Source: Sphingomonas sp. (lineage in GTDB: Bacteria > Pseudomonadota > Alphaproteobacteria > Sphingomonadales > Sphingomonadaceae). From it: a stretch of 64,000 bases of DNA. This document shows, piece by piece, positions 15,565 through 24,475 of the stretch; within the stretch, counting starts at the first letter, position 1; every line of letters begins with the position of its first letter. The notes below the pieces were generated by a model. It was not told where the DNA came from, did no database searches, and saw nothing but the letters and a program-made list of their open reading frames with translations. The stretch spans positions 344,367-408,366 of the forward strand of contig NZ_JANINP010000003.1 in NCBI RefSeq assembly GCF_024508665.1, read 5' to 3'. A program made the translations under genes and the position numbers.

Positions 15565-15993
15565 TCAGTGCGGACGGCGGCCGCCGTCATTACCACGACC
15601 ACGCCAATTACCGCCCCCATTACCGCGCCAGCGATAGCCGTCATTACCGCCGGCTCGCGGGCCGCGCTGGAAGCCACGCCATTCCTCGCCGCGGTTGGAG
15701 CCGCGCCATTGGCTGCCGCGATTCTGCCAATAATATTGCTGGCTGCCGGTCCAGCGGTGCGGACGGCGATAGCGATCGTACACGTAATAGCCGCTGCCCG
15801 GATAATAATAGCCGTTATACCAGCCATAATAAGGCACGCCGTACCCGCCGTCGTAGAAATCGCTGTAATAGTCGCCGTAATAGCCCGGCGAACCATAGCC
15901 GACGCTCACGCTGCTATAGCCGTATCCGTCATCGACGCAGCCGCCCAGCGAGAGCAGCGACGCCGCACCCAACATCATGATGCCGATCTTCAT
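15565..15993 (-). CDS. Gly/Tyr/Arg-rich lipoprotein
   Basis: A 142-residue lipoprotein: signal KIGIMMLGAASLLSLGGC with the lipobox Cys near residue 19. It then has a Tyr/Gly-rich half (YYGDYYSDFYDGGYG, YYPGSGYYVYD) and a Gly/Arg/Asn-rich tail. No domain is recognised. ATG 15993 is chosen because GGAGG lies eight bases upstream. An EcfG-type promoter lies about 60 bases upstream, as for the Tyr-rich lipoprotein at 5.9 kb, which suggests a shared cell-envelope role under stress. It is transcribed towards the MaoC gene. Confidence 0.72.
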   Translation of the reverse strand: MKIGIMMLGAASLLSLGGCVDDGYGYSSVSVGYGSPGYYGDYYSDFYDGGYGVPYYGWYNGYYYPGSGYYVYDRYRRPHRWTGSQQYYWQNRGSQWRGSNRGEEWRGFQRGPRAGGNDGYRWRGNGGGNWRGRGNDGGRRPH

Positions 15994-16053
15994 TGAAACG
16001 CCTCCATACACCGGAGCCGCGGCAAGAACGCGCCGCTGCCACTAACCAGACAG

Positions 16054-16079
16054 AACGATTCGGAGGCGAAATCAGTTCC
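16054..16079 (-). promoter_or_regulatory. EcfG-type general stress promoter
   Basis: On the minus strand GGAAC (16079-16075) and CGTT (16057-16054) are separated by exactly 17 bases. The expected transcript starts about 50 bases upstream of the lipoprotein ATG at 15993. This is the second such element in the window upstream of a Tyr-rich lipoprotein. Confidence 0.72.
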
Positions 16080-16109
16080 TGAAGGACCGTTTCAGTCCGA
16101 TCGGACCGG

Positions 16110-16649
16110 TCAGTGCCCTTCGAAAGCGAATAGCGAGGTTACCTTTACCCCATCGCCTTCCAGCGCGGCGGCACCGCCGAGATCGGGCAGGTCGATGACG
16201 AACTGGACCTGATCGACCACCGCGCCAGCCTTGCGCAACAAACGGATGGCAGCCCGCGCCGTACCTCCCGTGGCGATCAGATCGTCGACCAGCAACACGC
16301 GCTGGCCGGGGACCAGCGCGTCCTCGTGCATGGCGATGCGATCGGTGCCGTATTCCAGCGCATAATCCTCCGCGATCGTCACGCCGGGCAGCTTGCCGTC
16401 CTTGCGGATCAGCAGCACGCCGGCGTTGAGCGGTACAGCGAGGGCGGCGGCAAACAGGAACCCGCGCGCCTCGATCCCGGCAACGAGATCGACCGGGCCG
16501 TCGACCGCCGACGCCATGCGCCTGATGGTTTCGGCCAACCCTTGCGCATCGAGCAGCAAGGTCGTGATGTCACGGAACATGATCCCGGGCTTGGGAAAGT
16601 CCGGGATCGTGCGGATCAGTGCCTTGAGGTCATCATTGGCGTGGGTCAT
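16110..16649 (-). CDS. apt: Adenine phosphoribosyltransferase
   Basis: A 179-residue cytoplasmic enzyme making AMP from adenine and PRPP. Family blocks are IRTIPDFPKPGIMFRDIT, VAGIEARGFLFAAALA, and the PRPP-binding loop VLLVDDLIATGGTARAA at about residues 118-134. The length is typical. It follows petC on the same strand, with a GC hairpin in the short gap. Confidence 0.96.
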   Translation of the reverse strand: MTHANDDLKALIRTIPDFPKPGIMFRDITTLLLDAQGLAETIRRMASAVDGPVDLVAGIEARGFLFAAALAVPLNAGVLLIRKDGKLPGVTIAEDYALEYGTDRIAMHEDALVPGQRVLLVDDLIATGGTARAAIRLLRKAGAVVDQVQFVIDLPDLGGAAALEGDGVKVTSLFAFEGH

Positions 16650-16683
16650 CGCGAACTCCGCGCGGGATGACGATGGAAAGTGA

Positions 16684-16703
16684 CGCGGCCGCTTCCGGCC
16701 GCG
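16684..16703 (-). terminator. Hairpin after petC
   Basis: Perfect eight-base arms CGCGGCCG/CGGCCGCG with a four-base loop lie just past the petC stop on the minus strand. No T tract follows, so it may only slow or process the transcript before apt. Confidence 0.5.
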
Positions 16704-16709
16704 CCCCGA

Positions 16710-17570
16710 TCAATGCTTCACGTCGCGCCAGACGTTCCGGTAGGCGCCGAAGGCCAGCAGGCTAGAAGCGAGCAGGAAGATCACCGCCATGAAGCCATAT
16801 TGGTGCCGCGTCTCCAGATTGGGATCGGCGGTCCACACCAGGAAAGCCGCCACGTCGCGCGCCATGTTGTCGACCGTCGGCTTGGTGCCGTCGGAATATT
16901 GCACCTGGCCTTCCGACCGGAGCGGCGGCGGCATCGCGATGTTGAGGTTCGCGAAATACGGATTGAAGTGCAGCCCGTTCGGCGTTTTGGCGTCCGGGAA
17001 TTCCTTCAGCAGCGCCGCCGGCTGATCCTGATATCCGGTCAGCAGCGAATAGACATAGTCGGCACCGCCGTGGCGGGCGCGCGTCATATAGCTGAGATCG
17101 GGCGGGATCGCGTTGTTGTTGGCTGCACGCGCGGCGATGTCATTGGCGAACGCCAGCGGGAAATGGTCGGCCGGCACACCCTTGCGAGTCGCCACTTCAC
17201 CCGTGTCGGGATTGATCGACGGGATGTTGTCGAAGCTCGCGGCGATCGTCTTCACCTGGCCTTCGCTATAGCCGAGGCCGGCGAGGTCGCGGAACGCGAC
17301 GTACTTCAGCGAGTGGCACGCCGAGCAGACTTCCTTATAGACCTGGAAGCCGCGCTGCAGCTGCTGCTTGTCGAACTTGCCGAACACGCCCGCCGAGCTC
17401 AACCCCGCATCGCGCGGATGCTTGTGAAACTCGGTTTCGGCCGTTTTCGGCGCGCCCGTCCAGATCTTGGGCGTGCTGTCGGACACGACGCCCGATACGG
17501 TGATGACCAGTGCGATCGCGAGCACGCCCGCAAACGCCAAACCGACCAGAGCTGCAATCCAGCGAACCAT
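16710..17570 (-). CDS. petC: Cytochrome c1 of the bc1 complex
   Basis: A 286-residue membrane-anchored c-type cytochrome. The N-terminal hydrophobic segment (about residues 4-29) directs export, and heme c attaches at CSACH (82-86) in the family context CSACHSLKYVAFRDLAGLGY. The probable axial Met is in NIAMPPPL, and a C-terminal helix (FMAVIFLLASSLLAFGAY) anchors it. It carries electrons from the Rieske protein to soluble cytochrome c. It is third in the petA-petB-petC operon, 25 bases after petB. Confidence 0.96.
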   Translation of the reverse strand: MVRWIAALVGLAFAGVLAIALVITVSGVVSDSTPKIWTGAPKTAETEFHKHPRDAGLSSAGVFGKFDKQQLQRGFQVYKEVCSACHSLKYVAFRDLAGLGYSEGQVKTIAASFDNIPSINPDTGEVATRKGVPADHFPLAFANDIAARAANNNAIPPDLSYMTRARHGGADYVYSLLTGYQDQPAALLKEFPDAKTPNGLHFNPYFANLNIAMPPPLRSEGQVQYSDGTKPTVDNMARDVAAFLVWTADPNLETRHQYGFMAVIFLLASSLLAFGAYRNVWRDVKH

Positions 17571-17595
17571 CTGTCTTATATCCCCTATAGCTCGC

Positions 17596-18885
17596 TCAGT
17601 GCGCCAGCGCGGTTTCGGCCGGGCTCGTCCCGCCTTTGCCCGCCAGCACAGCCTCGGTGATCGAATTCGGCAGCGCCACCGGCCGCTCCGTCCGCGCGAT
17701 CCACGGCAGAATCACGAGGAAGTGCAGGAAGTAGTAAGCCGAGCAGACCTGGGCGACGATCACGTAGAGCGGATCGGCGGGCGAACCGCCGCAATAGCCC
17801 AGGATCAGCACGTCGAGCACGAGTACCCAGAAAGCGATCCGTGCCTTGGGCCGGTAGTTGTTCGAGCGGATCGGCGACGAGTCGAGCCACGGCAGGAAGA
17901 ACAGCAGCAGGATCGACCCGAACATCGCGAGCACGCCCCACAGCTTGGCCGGCAAGATGAAGTCCGAGGTGAACGAGCGCAGGATCGCGTAGAACGGCCA
18001 GAAATACCATTCGGGGACGATGTGCGCCGGCGTCTGCAACGGATTCGCCGCGATGTAATTGTCCGGATGGCCCAGCATGTCTGGGAAGAAGAAGATCAAC
18101 GCCGCGAACAGGAGCAGGAAGACGCCCAGTCCGAAGCCGTCCTTCGCCGTGTAATAGGGATGGAAGGGCACCGTGTCCTGCTCACCCTTGACGTCGACAC
18201 CGGTCGGGTTGCCCGACCCCGGAATGTGCAGCGCCCAGATGTGGAGGATGATAACCGCCGCGATCACGAACGGCAGCAGGTAGTGGAGCGAGAAGAAGCG
18301 GTTGAGCGCGGCATCGTCCGGCGCGTAGCCGCCGAGCAGCCATACGCGGATCGTCTCGCCGATCCCGGGGATCGCGGAGAAGAAGCCGGTGATGACCTGC
18401 GCGCCCCAGAAGCTCATCTGGCCCCAGGGAAGCACGTACCCCATGAACGCGGTCGCCATCATCAGCAGGAAGATGACCACGCCGAGCAGCCACACCATCT
18501 CGCGCGGCGCCTTGTACGATCCGTAATAGAGACCGCGGAAGATGTGCGTGTAGACGACGATGAAGAACATCGACGCGCCGTTGGCGTGCGCATAGCGCAA
18601 GAACCAGCCGGCATTGACGTCGCGCATGATCGTGCCGTTGATCGACGAGAAAGCGGTCGCGGCGTCCGAATGATAATGCATCGCCAGAACGATGCCGGTG
18701 ACGATCTGGATCGCCAGGGCGGCGCCGGCGAGAACGCCGAAATTCCAGAAATAATTGAGGTTGCGCGGCACCGGATAGCCGGCGCCCACGGCGTTGTACG
18801 CCAGGCGCGGCAACGGCAGCTTCTCATCGAGCCAGCGCATGAACGGCTGTTTCGGCTCGTAGTGATTGGCCCAGGGGAAACTCAT
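17596..18885 (-). CDS. petB: Cytochrome b of the bc1 complex
   Basis: A 429-residue polytopic protein with the two-heme b core. Recognisable segments are [45 protein letters not shown], the Qo-site region [16 protein letters not shown], and the PEWYF motif in [15 protein letters not shown], which is diagnostic for the quinol oxidation site. It carries hemes bL and bH and drives the proton-motive Q cycle. It lies between petA and petC with short gaps. Confidence 0.97.
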   Translation of the reverse strand: MSFPWANHYEPKQPFMRWLDEKLPLPRLAYNAVGAGYPVPRNLNYFWNFGVLAGAALAIQIVTGIVLAMHYHSDAATAFSSINGTIMRDVNAGWFLRYAHANGASMFFIVVYTHIFRGLYYGSYKAPREMVWLLGVVIFLLMMATAFMGYVLPWGQMSFWGAQVITGFFSAIPGIGETIRVWLLGGYAPDDAALNRFFSLHYLLPFVIAAVIILHIWALHIPGSGNPTGVDVKGEQDTVPFHPYYTAKDGFGLGVFLLLFAALIFFFPDMLGHPDNYIAANPLQTPAHIVPEWYFWPFYAILRSFTSDFILPAKLWGVLAMFGSILLLFFLPWLDSSPIRSNNYRPKARIAFWVLVLDVLILGYCGGSPADPLYVIVAQVCSAYYFLHFLVILPWIARTERPVALPNSITEAVLAGKGGTSPAETALAH

Positions 18886-18899
18886 CTTCTTCTACCCCC

Positions 18900-19475
18900 T
18901 TAACCGACCAGAATCGCGGTCGGCGACGTGAACTTGTACGGCGGCACGGCGAGATTCTTCGGCGCCGGTCCCTGACGGATGCGCCCGGCCGTGTCGTATT
19001 GCGAGCCGTGGCACGGGCAGAAATAGCCGCCGAACTTGCCGCGATTGTCGCCCTCGTTGATGCCGAGCGGGATGCAGCCCAGATGGGTGCAGACGCCGAG
19101 CGTGATCAGCCAGTTCTCATGCCCCGGCTGGGTCCGCTTCTCGAGCGTTTCGGGATCGCGCAGCTCCGACAGCGGCACCGCATTGGCCTCGGCGACTTCC
19201 TTCGGCGTCAGGTTGCGCACGAACAAAGGCTGTTTGCGGAACGTCGTGATGACGCCCTGGCCCGGCTGGATCTTCGACAGATCGACCGTGGTGGTCGATT
19301 CCGCGAGCACGTCGGCCGACGGGCTCATCTGGTTGATCAGCGGAAACAGCACCGCGACCGCGCCGGCGGTGGCGGGAAACGCCACGGCGGCAATGTTCAG
19401 GAAGTCACGGCGACGCGGATCGCTCACGCTATCGGGCGACTCACCCTCCGGAATCACATCGTCAACGGTCGCCAT
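18900..19475 (-). CDS. petA: Rieske iron-sulfur subunit of the bc1 complex
   Basis: A 191-residue ubiquinol-cytochrome c reductase iron-sulfur protein. An Arg-rich stretch before the hydrophobic anchor (RRRDFLNIAAVAFPATAGAVA, a Tat-like signal-anchor) precedes the Rieske domain. The 2Fe-2S ligands are in CTHLGC (129-134) and CPCHGSQYD (153-161). It transfers electrons from quinol to cytochrome c1. It is the first gene of petABC, divergent from trmL across 145 bases that contain the shared promoter region. Confidence 0.97.
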   Translation of the reverse strand: MATVDDVIPEGESPDSVSDPRRRDFLNIAAVAFPATAGAVAVLFPLINQMSPSADVLAESTTTVDLSKIQPGQGVITTFRKQPLFVRNLTPKEVAEANAVPLSELRDPETLEKRTQPGHENWLITLGVCTHLGCIPLGINEGDNRGKFGGYFCPCHGSQYDTAGRIRQGPAPKNLAVPPYKFTSPTAILVG

Positions 19476-19620
19476 TCACCTGCCCTTGCACTTCAAATCC
19501 GGCGGCGGAACGCTTGGGGAGCCAGCCTTTAGGAGGCCGCGCGCCCGCCAGAACCCTTCCGTCCCCACGGAAGTTGCGCGCCTGATAGACACGGGCATAC
19601 CGCTTTGCCAACGGGTTTTT

Positions 19621-20070
19621 ATGCGCATCGCTCTTCACCAGCCCGACATTGCCGGAAACGTCGGCACCATCTTGCGCCTGGCGGCCTGCCTCGGCGTGCC
19701 CGTCGATCTGATCGAACCGATGGGATTCGCCTTTTCCGACCGCGCCTTGGCGCGCGCCGGAATGGACTATGCCGCGCAGGCCGAGGTCACGCGTCACGCC
19801 GACTGGGCGGCATTCGAAGCAGGGGTCACCGGGCGCATCGTCCTATTGTCCACCATGGGCGCGGTGCGTCTCGACGCGGCAGAATTCCAACTCGACGATA
19901 TCCTGCTGCTGGGATCGGAAAGCGCGGGCGTGCCGCAATCGGTCCATGATCGCGCCGATCTCAGGGTCATGATTCCGATGCGGCCCGGCTTTCGGTCCTT
20001 GAACGTTGCGATTTCCGCCGCCATCGCGCTCGGCGAAGCATTACGACAGACGAAGGGATGGCCCGAATGA
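19621..20070 (+). CDS. trmL: tRNA (cytidine34-2'-O)-methyltransferase
   Basis: A 149-residue SPOUT-class enzyme that methylates the wobble ribose of certain Leu tRNAs. Family blocks are RIALHQPDIAGNVGTILRLAA, VDLIEPMGF, ILLLGSESAGVP, and the knot-forming RVMIPMRPGFRSLNVAISAAI. The ATG at 19621 is the family start; upstream in-frame sequence is unrelated. It overlaps hemF by four bases. Confidence 0.94.
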   Translation: MRIALHQPDIAGNVGTILRLAACLGVPVDLIEPMGFAFSDRALARAGMDYAAQAEVTRHADWAAFEAGVTGRIVLLSTMGAVRLDAAEFQLDDILLLGSESAGVPQSVHDRADLRVMIPMRPGFRSLNVAISAAIALGEALRQTKGWPE

Positions 20071-20909
20071 AGGAGCTGGACGTCGAACAGGCGACCGCTA
20101 AACAGTGGTTCGAGCAGCTCCGCGACCTGATCTGCGCCGAATTCGAATCGATCGAGCACGAGGCCGGGTCCGACGCGAGGTTCGACTATACGCCTTGGGA
20201 CCGCATCGATCCGTCGGGCGCGGATGGTGGCGGCGGCGTGCGCGGCGTGATGAAGGGCAAGGTGTTCGAGAAAGTCGGCGTCAACGTGTCGACCGTAGGC
20301 GGCGCGTTCGAAGGCGAGTTCGGCAAGACGATCCACGGCGCGGCCGAGGACCCCACCTTCTTCGCGACCGGAATCAGCCTGGTCGCGCACATGGCCAATC
20401 CGCACGTTCCCGCCGTCCACATGAACACGCGCTTCCTGGTGACCACCAAGCGTTGGTTCGGCGGCGGCGCCGACCTCAACCCGCCATTGCCCGTGGCGGC
20501 GGACACCGCGGACTTCCACGCAACGCTCAAGGCCGCGTGCGATCGCCACGATCCCGGCCATTATCCGCGCTTCAAGCAATGGGCCGACGATTATTTCTAT
20601 ATCCCGCATCGCAAGGTGCATCGCGGCGTCGGCGGAATTTTCTACGATCATCTAGAAGGCGATTTCGCCGCCAATTTCGCCTTCACCCAGGATGTCGGTC
20701 GCGCGTTCCTGGACGCTTTTCCGCGGATCGTGCGGCGACGGATGGGCGACGCGTTCACCGACGCCGACATGGCCGCGATGCGCGAGTGGCGCGGCCGCTA
20801 CGCCGAATTCAACCTGGTCTATGACCGCGGAACGTTGTTCGGCCTCAAGACCGGCGGCAATATCGACGCGATTCTGATGAGCCTGCCGCCGGTCGCTACC
20901 TGGTCCTGA
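20067..20909 (+). CDS. hemF: Oxygen-dependent coproporphyrinogen III oxidase
   Basis: A 280-residue enzyme that converts coproporphyrinogen III to protoporphyrinogen IX with O2 in heme synthesis. Recognisable parts are GGGVRGVMKGKVFEKVGVNVS, HMNTRF, KRWFGGGADLNPP, YFYIPHRKVHRGVGGIFYD and YNLVYDRGT-like FNLVYDRGTLFGLKTGGN. The ATG at 20067 overlaps the trmL stop (ATGA) and has GAAGGG upstream; an ATG three codons earlier is too close to that site. The gene's 3' end overlaps the convergent membrane-protein gene by 14 bases. Confidence 0.96.
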   Translation: MKELDVEQATAKQWFEQLRDLICAEFESIEHEAGSDARFDYTPWDRIDPSGADGGGGVRGVMKGKVFEKVGVNVSTVGGAFEGEFGKTIHGAAEDPTFFATGISLVAHMANPHVPAVHMNTRFLVTTKRWFGGGADLNPPLPVAADTADFHATLKAACDRHDPGHYPRFKQWADDYFYIPHRKVHRGVGGIFYDHLEGDFAANFAFTQDVGRAFLDAFPRIVRRRMGDAFTDADMAAMREWRGRYAEFNLVYDRGTLFGLKTGGNIDAILMSLPPVATWS

Positions 20910-21672
20910 GCCGACGATATGCGGCGACTTGGACCAGCGACATGGCGATCCCGCCTAGGCCGGTGATCGCAGCAGCCATCGCGTCGACCAGCGCGCGCGC
21001 GATCGGATTGGGCGCGTGCGCCACCATCCAGGCGTCGATCTGCTCGAACGGCCAGGTCGCGATCGTCATCGCCAGGATTACCGTCATCACCGAAGCGGCG
21101 AGCGCAAGCGTGTTGCCGCGGGTCAAATGCAGACTACGCGTGATCGCCTTCAAGGCGCCGACGGGCGCTTCGGCCAGCAAGGTTGGCGCCAACGCAATCG
21201 TCCGCGCCAATACCCAGAAGACGATCACGAAAAACGCGACCATCAGCAGCGGCAATGCCTGCGCCAGCAACAGGGCCGCCGCGATCGGCACGGCAATGAT
21301 CAGCCCCGCAAGCAGCAACAGCGGATAACGCCGCGCCGCAGCCATCAGCGCCTTGCCCGTCGGCGGGCGATCGCCCGCCAAATACAAGGCGACGATCGCG
21401 AATTGGCCGAACAGCACGACGGCTTGCGCGGCGACCTGCCAGCCGCCGTAACTGAGCATCCATTGCGTGAGACCCTGTTCATAGGCCGTCATCGTGACCG
21501 AACCCGGCACGGCTTCGCTTGTCCCGGGCGGCGCGGGCATATCGGGAATGAACATCGCCATCGCTAGCGCGGGCAGGAAGATGAACAGCCCAGCCACCGC
21601 CGTCTGCACGTCCCAATCGCGCCGCCATAATCGCCAGGCATCGCGCATCAAGCCAGGAAAAGTGACTTTCAC
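20896..21672 (-). CDS. Polytopic membrane protein, unknown function (copy B)
   Basis: A 258-residue protein with about six predicted membrane segments, including TAVAGLFIFLPALAMAMFI, PLLLLAGLIIAVPIAAALLL, LPLLMVAFFVIVFWVL and TLALAASVMTVILAMTIA. A conserved-looking motif, APVGALKAITRSLHLTRGNTLAL, parallels the upstream neighbour's GVVAALRRSFALSRGIAWKLL. The layout suggests the YciC or glycerophosphodiester-phosphodiesterase membrane-domain type of protein, but this is not certain. It overlaps its upstream neighbour by four bases. Confidence 0.7.
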   Translation of the reverse strand: MKVTFPGLMRDAWRLWRRDWDVQTAVAGLFIFLPALAMAMFIPDMPAPPGTSEAVPGSVTMTAYEQGLTQWMLSYGGWQVAAQAVVLFGQFAIVALYLAGDRPPTGKALMAAARRYPLLLLAGLIIAVPIAAALLLAQALPLLMVAFFVIVFWVLARTIALAPTLLAEAPVGALKAITRSLHLTRGNTLALAASVMTVILAMTIATWPFEQIDAWMVAHAPNPIARALVDAMAAAITGLGGIAMSLVQVAAYRRLRTR

Positions 21673-22487
21673 ACGCCCTCGCGCGCCGACGTCGCCGCCA
21701 GATAGACTTTGGCCATGAAGCTCGACTGGACGACATAATAAGCCGTCGTCACCAGCCCCCCGAGGATCGCGACGATGATCGACCCGATCGAGATCGGCCC
21801 GGCGCTAGGGTCGAGAAAGCGGAACAGGGTACCGAACACCGACGTCACCGCGATCGAGGCGACGCCGACGACCAGTCCAAACAGGAGCACGACGCCGAGC
21901 AGCTTCCAGGCAATTCCCCGGCTGAGCGCGAACGACCGCCGCAATGCGGCGACCACGCCGCCTTCGGCCGCGACCACCGCGACGAGCAAGGTGCTGAACC
22001 TGACCGACACGAACACCGCGAAGATCAGCCAGGCCAGCCCGTAAAGGACGATGAACCCGGCCATGGCCGGCGAAATGTCGGGCTTCGGTGCGGCGGTCGC
22101 GCTGGTCAGCGCGGCCAGATCAACCCCGCTCGCGACCATCGCGAGGATAATCGGCAGGAACAGCAAGACGAGCACGGCGAACAGGATCAGAATCGCCAGC
22201 AGATAGTGGAGGAAATGGCGCGTCGCGGTCGATTGCGCAACGCTGCGTCCGGCATCGGGCCGCAGCGCCAGCGCGGCGATGGCGAGCTGGCCCCACAACA
22301 TCGGAAGCAGCAAGGCCAGCATGATGCCTTGCCCCAGCCCCGGCGCAACCGCCGCGCCGGCAAGCTTGATCGCGCCCGATATCGATTGTGGCACAAAGAT
22401 CGTCAGTAAAGCGATCGGAACCACCGCGCCCAGATTATCGCTGAGGAATTCGGTGGTACGATCCCAGACGTTTCCCATATTGACCAT
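21669..22487 (-). CDS. Polytopic membrane protein, unknown function (copy A)
   Basis: About 272 residues with six or so hydrophobic segments (for example HYLLAILILFAVLVLLFLPI and WKLLGVVLLFGLVVGVASI). The sequence GVVAALRRSFALSRGIAWKLL matches a segment in the downstream gene, indicating distant paralogues. The start is uncertain: ATG 22487 or ATG 22478 fit the first helix, and earlier starts add unrelated Arg-rich sequence. The two membrane genes overlap (ATGA) and form a coupled pair, perhaps a heteromeric complex. The function cannot be read. Confidence 0.7.
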   Translation of the reverse strand: MVNMGNVWDRTTEFLSDNLGAVVPIALLTIFVPQSISGAIKLAGAAVAPGLGQGIMLALLLPMLWGQLAIAALALRPDAGRSVAQSTATRHFLHYLLAILILFAVLVLLFLPIILAMVASGVDLAALTSATAAPKPDISPAMAGFIVLYGLAWLIFAVFVSVRFSTLLVAVVAAEGGVVAALRRSFALSRGIAWKLLGVVLLFGLVVGVASIAVTSVFGTLFRFLDPSAGPISIGSIIVAILGGLVTTAYYVVQSSFMAKVYLAATSAREGV

Positions 22488-22639
22488 ATGCGGCCCCCGA
22501 TTTCCCACATACCGACCCAGTCGCCGGCCCGAGGACGCCTGACTAGGGCGTGTGCTCACGACTGGCAACGCCCTCACCCAAGCATCCTGGGGCGGCCGGC
22601 GACTTGCGCCATGTCGGTGCGCGGGAGTAGCCCCGCGCG

Positions 22640-23317
22640 ATGATCCCCGCCGATATCGAATGGCGCGTCTCGGCCGAGCAAGTGCCTTATGCCGATAGTC
22701 TCGCCGCCATGGAGGCTCGTGCCGCCGCAGTCGCTGCGGGCGATGCGCGGGAGCTCGTCTGGCTGCTCGAACACCCGCCGGTCTATACCGGCGGCACCAG
22801 CGCCGATCCCGCCGAACTGATCGACCCCCGCTTTCCCGTCGTGCAGACCGGGCGCGGCGGCCGCTACACCTATCACGGCCCCGGCCAGCGCGTCGGCTAT
22901 CTGGTGCTCGACCTGAATCGCCGGGGCCGCGATGTCCGCTGTTTCATCCATGAACTCGAAAATTGGCTCGTCGCGACGCTGGCGGATTTCGGAATAGCGG
23001 CACGAGCCGAGTCGGGGCGCGTCGGTATCTGGACGGGGCACGGTGCCGCCGAAGCGAAAATCGGCGCGATCGGGGTGCGTGTGAAGAGGTGGGTTACGCT
23101 GCATGGCTTCGCGATCAACCTCGATCCTGATCTCGCACATTTTGGCGGAATCGTGCCTTGCGGTCTGGCCGACTATGCCGTGACCAGTGCGGCAGCGCTT
23201 GGAAAAACCATTTCGGTTGAGGCATTTGACACGGCATTGGCGGCTCATCTGCCCGACTTTCTCGATGCGCTTTCCGCGCACGAAAAGCGGCTTGAGCAAC
23301 ATCGGATTAGTGTCTAA
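22640..23317 (+). CDS. lipB: Octanoyl-ACP:protein N-octanoyltransferase
   Basis: A 225-residue LipB that moves octanoate from ACP to lipoyl domains. Family motifs are [37 protein letters not shown], the catalytic Lys in [20 protein letters not shown], and the catalytic Cys in GIVPCGL. Length and order are typical. It is divergent from the membrane-protein pair. A sigma70-like promoter for the next small lipoprotein overlaps its 3' end. Confidence 0.95.
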   Translation: MIPADIEWRVSAEQVPYADSLAAMEARAAAVAAGDARELVWLLEHPPVYTGGTSADPAELIDPRFPVVQTGRGGRYTYHGPGQRVGYLVLDLNRRGRDVRCFIHELENWLVATLADFGIAARAESGRVGIWTGHGAAEAKIGAIGVRVKRWVTLHGFAINLDPDLAHFGGIVPCGLADYAVTSAAALGKTISVEAFDTALAAHLPDFLDALSAHEKRLEQHRISV

Positions 23318-23320
23318 TGT
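23292..23320 (+). promoter_or_regulatory. Sigma70-like promoter for the small lipoprotein
   Basis: TTGAGC (23292-23297) and TAATGT (23315-23320) are spaced by 17 bases at the 3' end of lipB, about 65 bases upstream of the ATG at 23385. Confidence 0.5.
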
Positions 23321-23384
23321 CCCCCTCGATTTGGGTGATAAGGCCGGAAAAGCCGACCAAATCCACTATCTAGGGAGCTTCCAA

Positions 23385-23606
23385 ATGCGTTCTTTCATCT
23401 CGAAGGCCGTGATCGGCACCATGATCGCGGGCGCCGCCCTGGCGGTTTCGGCCTGCAGCAAGACCGAAACCACCACCAATGTCACCGACATGAACGTCAC
23501 TGACGAAACCACCACCGACAACATGACTGCGGTCGATGGCGGCGCCATGAACGGCACCGACATGATGTCGAACGACACCACGACCACGACCAACACGACG
23601 ATGTAA
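23385..23606 (+). CDS. Small Thr/Asn/Met-rich lipoprotein
   Basis: A 73-residue protein: lipoprotein signal SKAVIGTMIAGAALAVSAC, then a low-complexity tail of Thr, Asn, Asp and Met (TTTNVTDMNVTDETTTDNM). AGGGAG precedes the ATG by eight bases. No domain is present. Such short lipoproteins are common in sphingomonads and may be highly expressed. A strong terminator follows, so this is a one-gene unit with its own promoter. Confidence 0.72.
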   Translation: MRSFISKAVIGTMIAGAALAVSACSKTETTTNVTDMNVTDETTTDNMTAVDGGAMNGTDMMSNDTTTTTNTTM

Positions 23607-23648
23607 TTCGTCTGGTCGTCCGCCTTCCGGCGGATGGTTAGGTTTCGA

Positions 23649-23678
23649 GGGGCCGTCCGTTCGTCGGGCGGCCCCTTT
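23649..23678 (+). terminator. Intrinsic terminator after the small lipoprotein
   Basis: An eleven-pair stem, GGGGCCGTCCG with CGGGCGGCCCC (one G-T pair), has a five-base loop and is followed by TTT. Confidence 0.8.
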
Positions 23679-23787
23679 CGATTCGTGGTGACCCTTCGGC
23701 GAATCCAAGAGGCAAGGAAACCTCTTGGGCGCGCAGAAAAATCACCGTAGGAAAGGGCCGGCGCAGGGGGCGCGAGAAGGGACGAGG

Positions 23788-24465
23788 ATGACGATCGTGC
23801 GTATCATGGCGGGCCTGTCGCTCGCCGCCGGCGTGTTCGCCGGATCACCGGCATCGGCGCAGTTTTTCCTGAAATCCTATGATTTCAGCAGTAACGCGGT
23901 GACTGGTGTCGAACCCGAAATGGGCATGCCGATGCCTGGCGCGACGCCGGCGGAAGTCCGCGCCGGACTGGTATGGAACCTCCGCGCCGCGCTCAACGTC
24001 GCGGCGCTGCAATGCGATTTCGCGCCGATGCTGCTCACGGTCGACAATTACAACGCGATGCTGCACGACCATACGGCCGAGCTCAAAAGCTCGCTCGACA
24101 CGATCAACGGCTATTTCGTTCGCAGCGCCAAGACCAAGGCCGCGGGCCAGGCCGCGTTCGACCGCTTCAGCACACGCACCTATTCGGCTTTCGCCACCGT
24201 CGCCGCGCAATATGGCTTCTGCCAGACCGCAAGCAAGATCGGTCGCGAAGTGATCTTCGCGCCGCGCGGCCAGTTGGGCGAGGTCGCGACGCGGTACATG
24301 GGCGAGCTGCGCAACAGCCTGGTCCCCTATGGCGAACAGCAATTCCCGCGGGCCTTCTATTCCCGGACCTATCTGTTCCTGCCCGACTTCCAGCCCGACT
24401 GCTGGCGAAAGGGCCGCTATAGCGCGACCTATTGCGGCAGCAGCGCCAAGAAGAAGAAACGCTGA
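23788..24465 (+). CDS. Exported protein of unknown function
   Basis: A 225-residue protein with a signal peptide ending ASAQ. The mature part has four Cys (ALQCDFAP, GFCQTAS, QPDCWRK, ATYCGSS), which could form two disulfides, a central helical region, and a Lys-rich end (KKKKR). No known domain is recognised; it has the look of a protein conserved within Sphingomonadales. ATG 23788 follows GACGAGG. It is transcribed towards queE. Confidence 0.65.
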   Translation: MTIVRIMAGLSLAAGVFAGSPASAQFFLKSYDFSSNAVTGVEPEMGMPMPGATPAEVRAGLVWNLRAALNVAALQCDFAPMLLTVDNYNAMLHDHTAELKSSLDTINGYFVRSAKTKAAGQAAFDRFSTRTYSAFATVAAQYGFCQTASKIGREVIFAPRGQLGEVATRYMGELRNSLVPYGEQQFPRAFYSRTYLFLPDFQPDCWRKGRYSATYCGSSAKKKKR

Positions 24466-24475
24466 GGTTAAAGCC

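Noticed and set aside
17467..18903. 478-codon plus-strand frame opposite petB and petC
   Set aside because: The translation is Arg/Glu/Asp-rich with no motif, and lies over the well-conserved cytochrome b gene.
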